Shown here piece by piece: positions 61,850 through 64,000 of a stretch of DNA of 64,000 nt (position 1 is the first letter of the stretch; each line of letters begins with the position of its first letter). The notes under the pieces are model-generated. The model was not told the DNA's origin and searched no databases. It saw only the letters and a program-made list of their open reading frames with translations. The stretch lies in assembly GCF_016862575.1 (NCBI RefSeq), contig NZ_BONF01000027.1, positions 109,998 through 173,997 of the forward strand, in the 5' to 3' direction. The stretch comes from Catellatospora bangladeshensis. Its GTDB lineage: Bacteria > Actinomycetota > Actinomycetes > Mycobacteriales > Micromonosporaceae. The position numbers were made by a program, and so were the translations under genes.

Positions 61850-63832
61850 ATGAACAGACGGATCCTGGCGGTCGCCGCCGGGGCGCTGATCCTGCTGCTC
61901 GGCACCGGCACCGGCAGCGCCGCCGCGGCCGGCGCCCCGCCCGGCGGCGGTTTCGTCACCCGCCACGGCAGCGACCTCACGCTCGACGGCAAGCGGTTCC
62001 GGTTCGCCGGGACCAACAACTACTACCTGATGTACTCGTCGCAGGCGATGGTCGACGACGTGTTCGCCCGCGCGAAGGACGCCGGGCTCGGCGTGCTGCG
62101 CACGTGGGGATGGCTCGACATCGGCACCTCCGACGACCAGGGGTCGGTGTCGGGCAAGAAGAACGGCGTCTACTTCCAGTACTGGGACGGTACGCGGCCC
62201 GCGTACAACGACGGGCCGGACGGCCTGCAGAAGCTCGACTACGTGCTGTGGAAGGCGGGGCAGAGCGGGATCAAGCTGATCATCCCGTTCACCAACAACT
62301 GGTCCGACTTCGGCGGCATCGACCAGTACGTGCGCTGGGCGGGTGCGGACAACCACGACGACTTCTACACCGACCCGGTCATCAGGGGCTGGTACCGCGA
62401 CTGGATCACCCACCTGCTGAACCGGGTGAACCCGCTGACCGGGCTGGCGTACAAGGACGACCCGGCGGTCATGCTGTGGGAACTGGGCAACGAGCCGCGC
62501 TGCAAGGGCTCCGGCCTCTACCCTCCGTCGGCGTCGTGCACCCCGGCCACGCTCACCGCCTGGGCCGACGAGATGACCCGGCACGTCAAGAGCGTCGACC
62601 GGAAGCACCTGGTCGGCGTCGGTGACGAGGGCTTCTACTGCGACGAGGCCACCTCGTCGGACTGGACCACCAACTGCGGCGAGGGCGTCGACTCGGTCGC
62701 GCTCGGCAAGCTGCCTGCGGTGGACGTGGTCTCGTTCCACCTGTACCCGGACGGCTGGGGCAACCGCACCGCCCAGTGGGGCGCGGACTGGATCAAGCGG
62801 CACCACCGGGATGCCAGGCGCATCGGCAAGCCGTCCTTCCTCGGCGAGTTCGGGTGGCGCGACAAGGCCACCCGCAACCCGGTCTACCAGCAGTGGACGG
62901 AAGCCGCCGCGAGCGACGGGGGCGACGGCTTCCTCTACTGGATGCTCAACGGCGTCCAGGACGACGGCACGATGTACCCGGACTACGACGGCTTCACCGT
63001 CGTCTGCCCGGGGACGGTGTGCCAGACGATCACCAACGCGGGGACGATCATCTCGACGGGGCGGCGCACGTTCCCGCCGGTCGCCGACCACGACACCGCC
63101 GTGGTGCCGTTCGGCACGACCGCGGTGCTGCGCCCTGCGGCCAACGACATCGCGTACCAGACGCACGTGCGCGCGGACAGGATCGACCTGGACCCGGCGG
63201 CGGACGGGCGGCAGACCAGCGTGACCGTGGCCGGGGGCGTGTTCACGCTGGCCGACTCGGGTGAGCTGACGTTCGTGCCGGTCGAGGGCTTCGCGGGCAA
63301 GGCCGTGGCGTCCTACACGATCCGGGACACGGCGGCGCGGCTGTCCAACGTCGCCACGGTGACCGTGACCGTGCTGCCGGATCCGACCGCCGCGATCCCG
63401 CTGGCCTCGTGGGAGACCGGGGTCGAGGGCTGGGCGCCCGGCAGCTGGCAGGCCAACGCGGGCGCGCTGTCCGGGCAGACCTCGTTCGTCACCGACGGGG
63501 CCGCCGGGCTGCACGCCGACGGCGCCGACGGCGGCTGGTTCGGGGTCAGCTTCCCGGCGCCGGTGGACCTGTCGGGCAAGACGTCGGTCAAGTACGACCT
63601 GCGTACCGGCGCGGCGGGCACCTCGACCAGCATCGTGCTGCAGACCGGGCCGTCCTGGACCTGGTGCCAGGGCCCGTTCAGCTGGGTCAACCAGGACACC
63701 GCCCTGACCACGGTCTCGGTGGACCTGCAGACCGGGCTGTCCTGCGACCCGTCCTCCCTGACCGAGGTGCACGCGGTGTACCTGTGGATCAGCCCGGGGT
63801 CCTTCGACCTGGACAACCTCCGGGCGGAGTGA
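61850..63832 (+). CDS. Secreted GH5 endo-beta-1,4-mannanase with C-terminal binding modules
   Basis: A 660-residue exported enzyme. The signal peptide covers about 1-28. The GH5 catalytic domain (about 35-375) has FRFAGTNNYYLMY, the acid/base E215 (WELGNEPRC) and the nucleophile E333 (FLGEFGW). The region YFQYWD...LDYVLWKAGQSGIKLIIPFTNNWSDFGG is typical of mannanases (GH5_7-like). A cadherin-like Ig domain (about 400-510) and a C-terminal carbohydrate-binding-like domain (about 515-660, ASWETGVEGWAPG) follow. It cuts mannan outside the cell into oligosaccharides for the ABC system encoded upstream. Confidence 0.93.
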   Translation: MNRRILAVAAGALILLLGTGTGSAAAAGAPPGGGFVTRHGSDLTLDGKRFRFAGTNNYYLMYSSQAMVDDVFARAKDAGLGVLRTWGWLDIGTSDDQGSVSGKKNGVYFQYWDGTRPAYNDGPDGLQKLDYVLWKAGQSGIKLIIPFTNNWSDFGGIDQYVRWAGADNHDDFYTDPVIRGWYRDWITHLLNRVNPLTGLAYKDDPAVMLWELGNEPRCKGSGLYPPSASCTPATLTAWADEMTRHVKSVDRKHLVGVGDEGFYCDEATSSDWTTNCGEGVDSVALGKLPAVDVVSFHLYPDGWGNRTAQWGADWIKRHHRDARRIGKPSFLGEFGWRDKATRNPVYQQWTEAAASDGGDGFLYWMLNGVQDDGTMYPDYDGFTVVCPGTVCQTITNAGTIISTGRRTFPPVADHDTAVVPFGTTAVLRPAANDIAYQTHVRADRIDLDPAADGRQTSVTVAGGVFTLADSGELTFVPVEGFAGKAVASYTIRDTAARLSNVATVTVTVLPDPTAAIPLASWETGVEGWAPGSWQANAGALSGQTSFVTDGAAGLHADGADGGWFGVSFPAPVDLSGKTSVKYDLRTGAAGTSTSIVLQTGPSWTWCQGPFSWVNQDTALTTVSVDLQTGLSCDPSSLTEVHAVYLWISPGSFDLDNLRAE

Positions 63833-63852
63833 CGCCTGGCAGTCGCTGGACG

Positions 63853-63923
63853 GGGAAGATCACCGTCCCGTGTCGAAACCTCTGGCCTGACCACAGTTTC
63901 CGACACGGGACGGTGATCTTCCC
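63853..63923. repeat. Family C palindrome, copy 5
   Basis: Perfect 23-bp arms (63853-63875, starts GGGAAGATCACCGTCCCG; 63901-63923) around a 25-base loop. It is the most complete family C copy and lies 20 bases after the mannanase stop, so it may end the operon. Confidence 0.9.
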
Positions 63924-63956
63924 AGGGTGTGCGGTGCTGGAGTCCGTGGCCGGCCT

Positions 63957-64000
63957 GGGGAAGATCGCGAGTTGGTGTCGGAAAGTGGGGCTAGACCACC
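63957..64000. repeat. Start of another family C element, cut by the window end
   Basis: GGGAAGATCGCGAGTTGGTG then TCGGAAAGTGGGGCTAGACC resembles the left half and loop of copy 5. The right arm lies outside the window. Confidence 0.55.

Noticed and set aside
59252..63772. A 1506-codon open frame on the minus strand across the mannan genes
   Set aside because: Antisense to the beta-mannosidase and mannanase genes, low complexity, no recognisable domain. Explained by codon bias.

Overview
The window is a continuous piece of a very GC-rich actinobacterial chromosome. GTG starts are frequent, neighbouring genes overlap as ATGA or GTGA, and some starts look leaderless. The SigE-type sigma factors, the NIT histidine kinase with a roadblock partner, and the secreted protease and glycosidase repertoire suggest Micromonosporaceae (a Catellatospora- or Actinoplanes-like organism). 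That placement is an inference from gene content, not a phylogeny. No rRNA, tRNA, transposase, phage gene or CRISPR array was seen.

Layout. 1-6.4 kb: a DUF6510-like 3' end, a PPOX-fold oxidoreductase, then a secreted DUF4331 protein, a TPR protein and a NicO-type Ni/Co transporter, followed by a DUF2784 protein on the other strand. 6.4-10.3 kb: cobalamin riboswitch 1 and cobN. 10.4-16.1 kb: two membrane proteins of unknown role, a double-GNAT acetyltransferase, and two adjacent secreted peptidases (M14 and trypsin-like) with matching C-terminal P domains. 16.4-28.9 kb: riboswitch 2 and a corrin-ring operon (chelatase I/D fusion, cobO, cobB, cobI, cobM, cbiD, cobL, cbiG-cobJ, ferredoxin, cobH, cbiX). 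28.9-32.4 kb: a secreted hydrolase, riboswitch 3 with cbtB-cbtA and a 2Fe-2S protein, and a membrane protein. 32.5-36.4 kb: a minus-strand signalling operon (NIT histidine kinase, roadblock protein, TAXI-type binding lipoprotein). 36.6-46.9 kb: secreted redox and envelope proteins (Y-X4-D lipoprotein, PQQ-type sugar dehydrogenase, OmpA/BON protein and its membrane partner, CwlO-like peptidase), a MaoC hydratase, a GGDEF-EAL protein and a BtuF-like receptor. 47-53.7 kb: a carboxylesterase, an FAD dehydrogenase and two tandem ECF sigma factors fused to a membrane segment and an extracytoplasmic domain. 53.8-63.8 kb: a 2OG-Fe(II) oxygenase, arfB, and a mannan-utilisation operon (ABC binding protein, two permeases, beta-mannosidase, endo-mannanase).

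How the genes fit together. The first half is a cobalt and vitamin B12 district: Co/Ni import (NicO, CbtAB), cobalt insertion (CobN with an I/D chelatase fusion, plus CbiX), most ring methyltransferases, and three B12 riboswitches giving feedback control. In all three riboswitch leaders a short hairpin ends directly at the Shine-Dalgarno sequence.

The most unusual feature is a set of palindromic repeats. One family (six copies, core GAAGGGCACCTTC) sits at gene 3' ends. A second (core AAGATC...TGTCG) is often right beside it. A third (core GTTTCGGGGAAACTG) lies between genes but also appears, translated in frame, inside cbiG and at the end of cobH. A fourth palindrome with perfect 24-bp arms lies in frame inside cobL. 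This resembles translated palindromic elements known from Rickettsia, but here it is concentrated in B12 genes. The tandem sigma factor-membrane-sensor fusions with matching ECF-type promoters are the second notable system.
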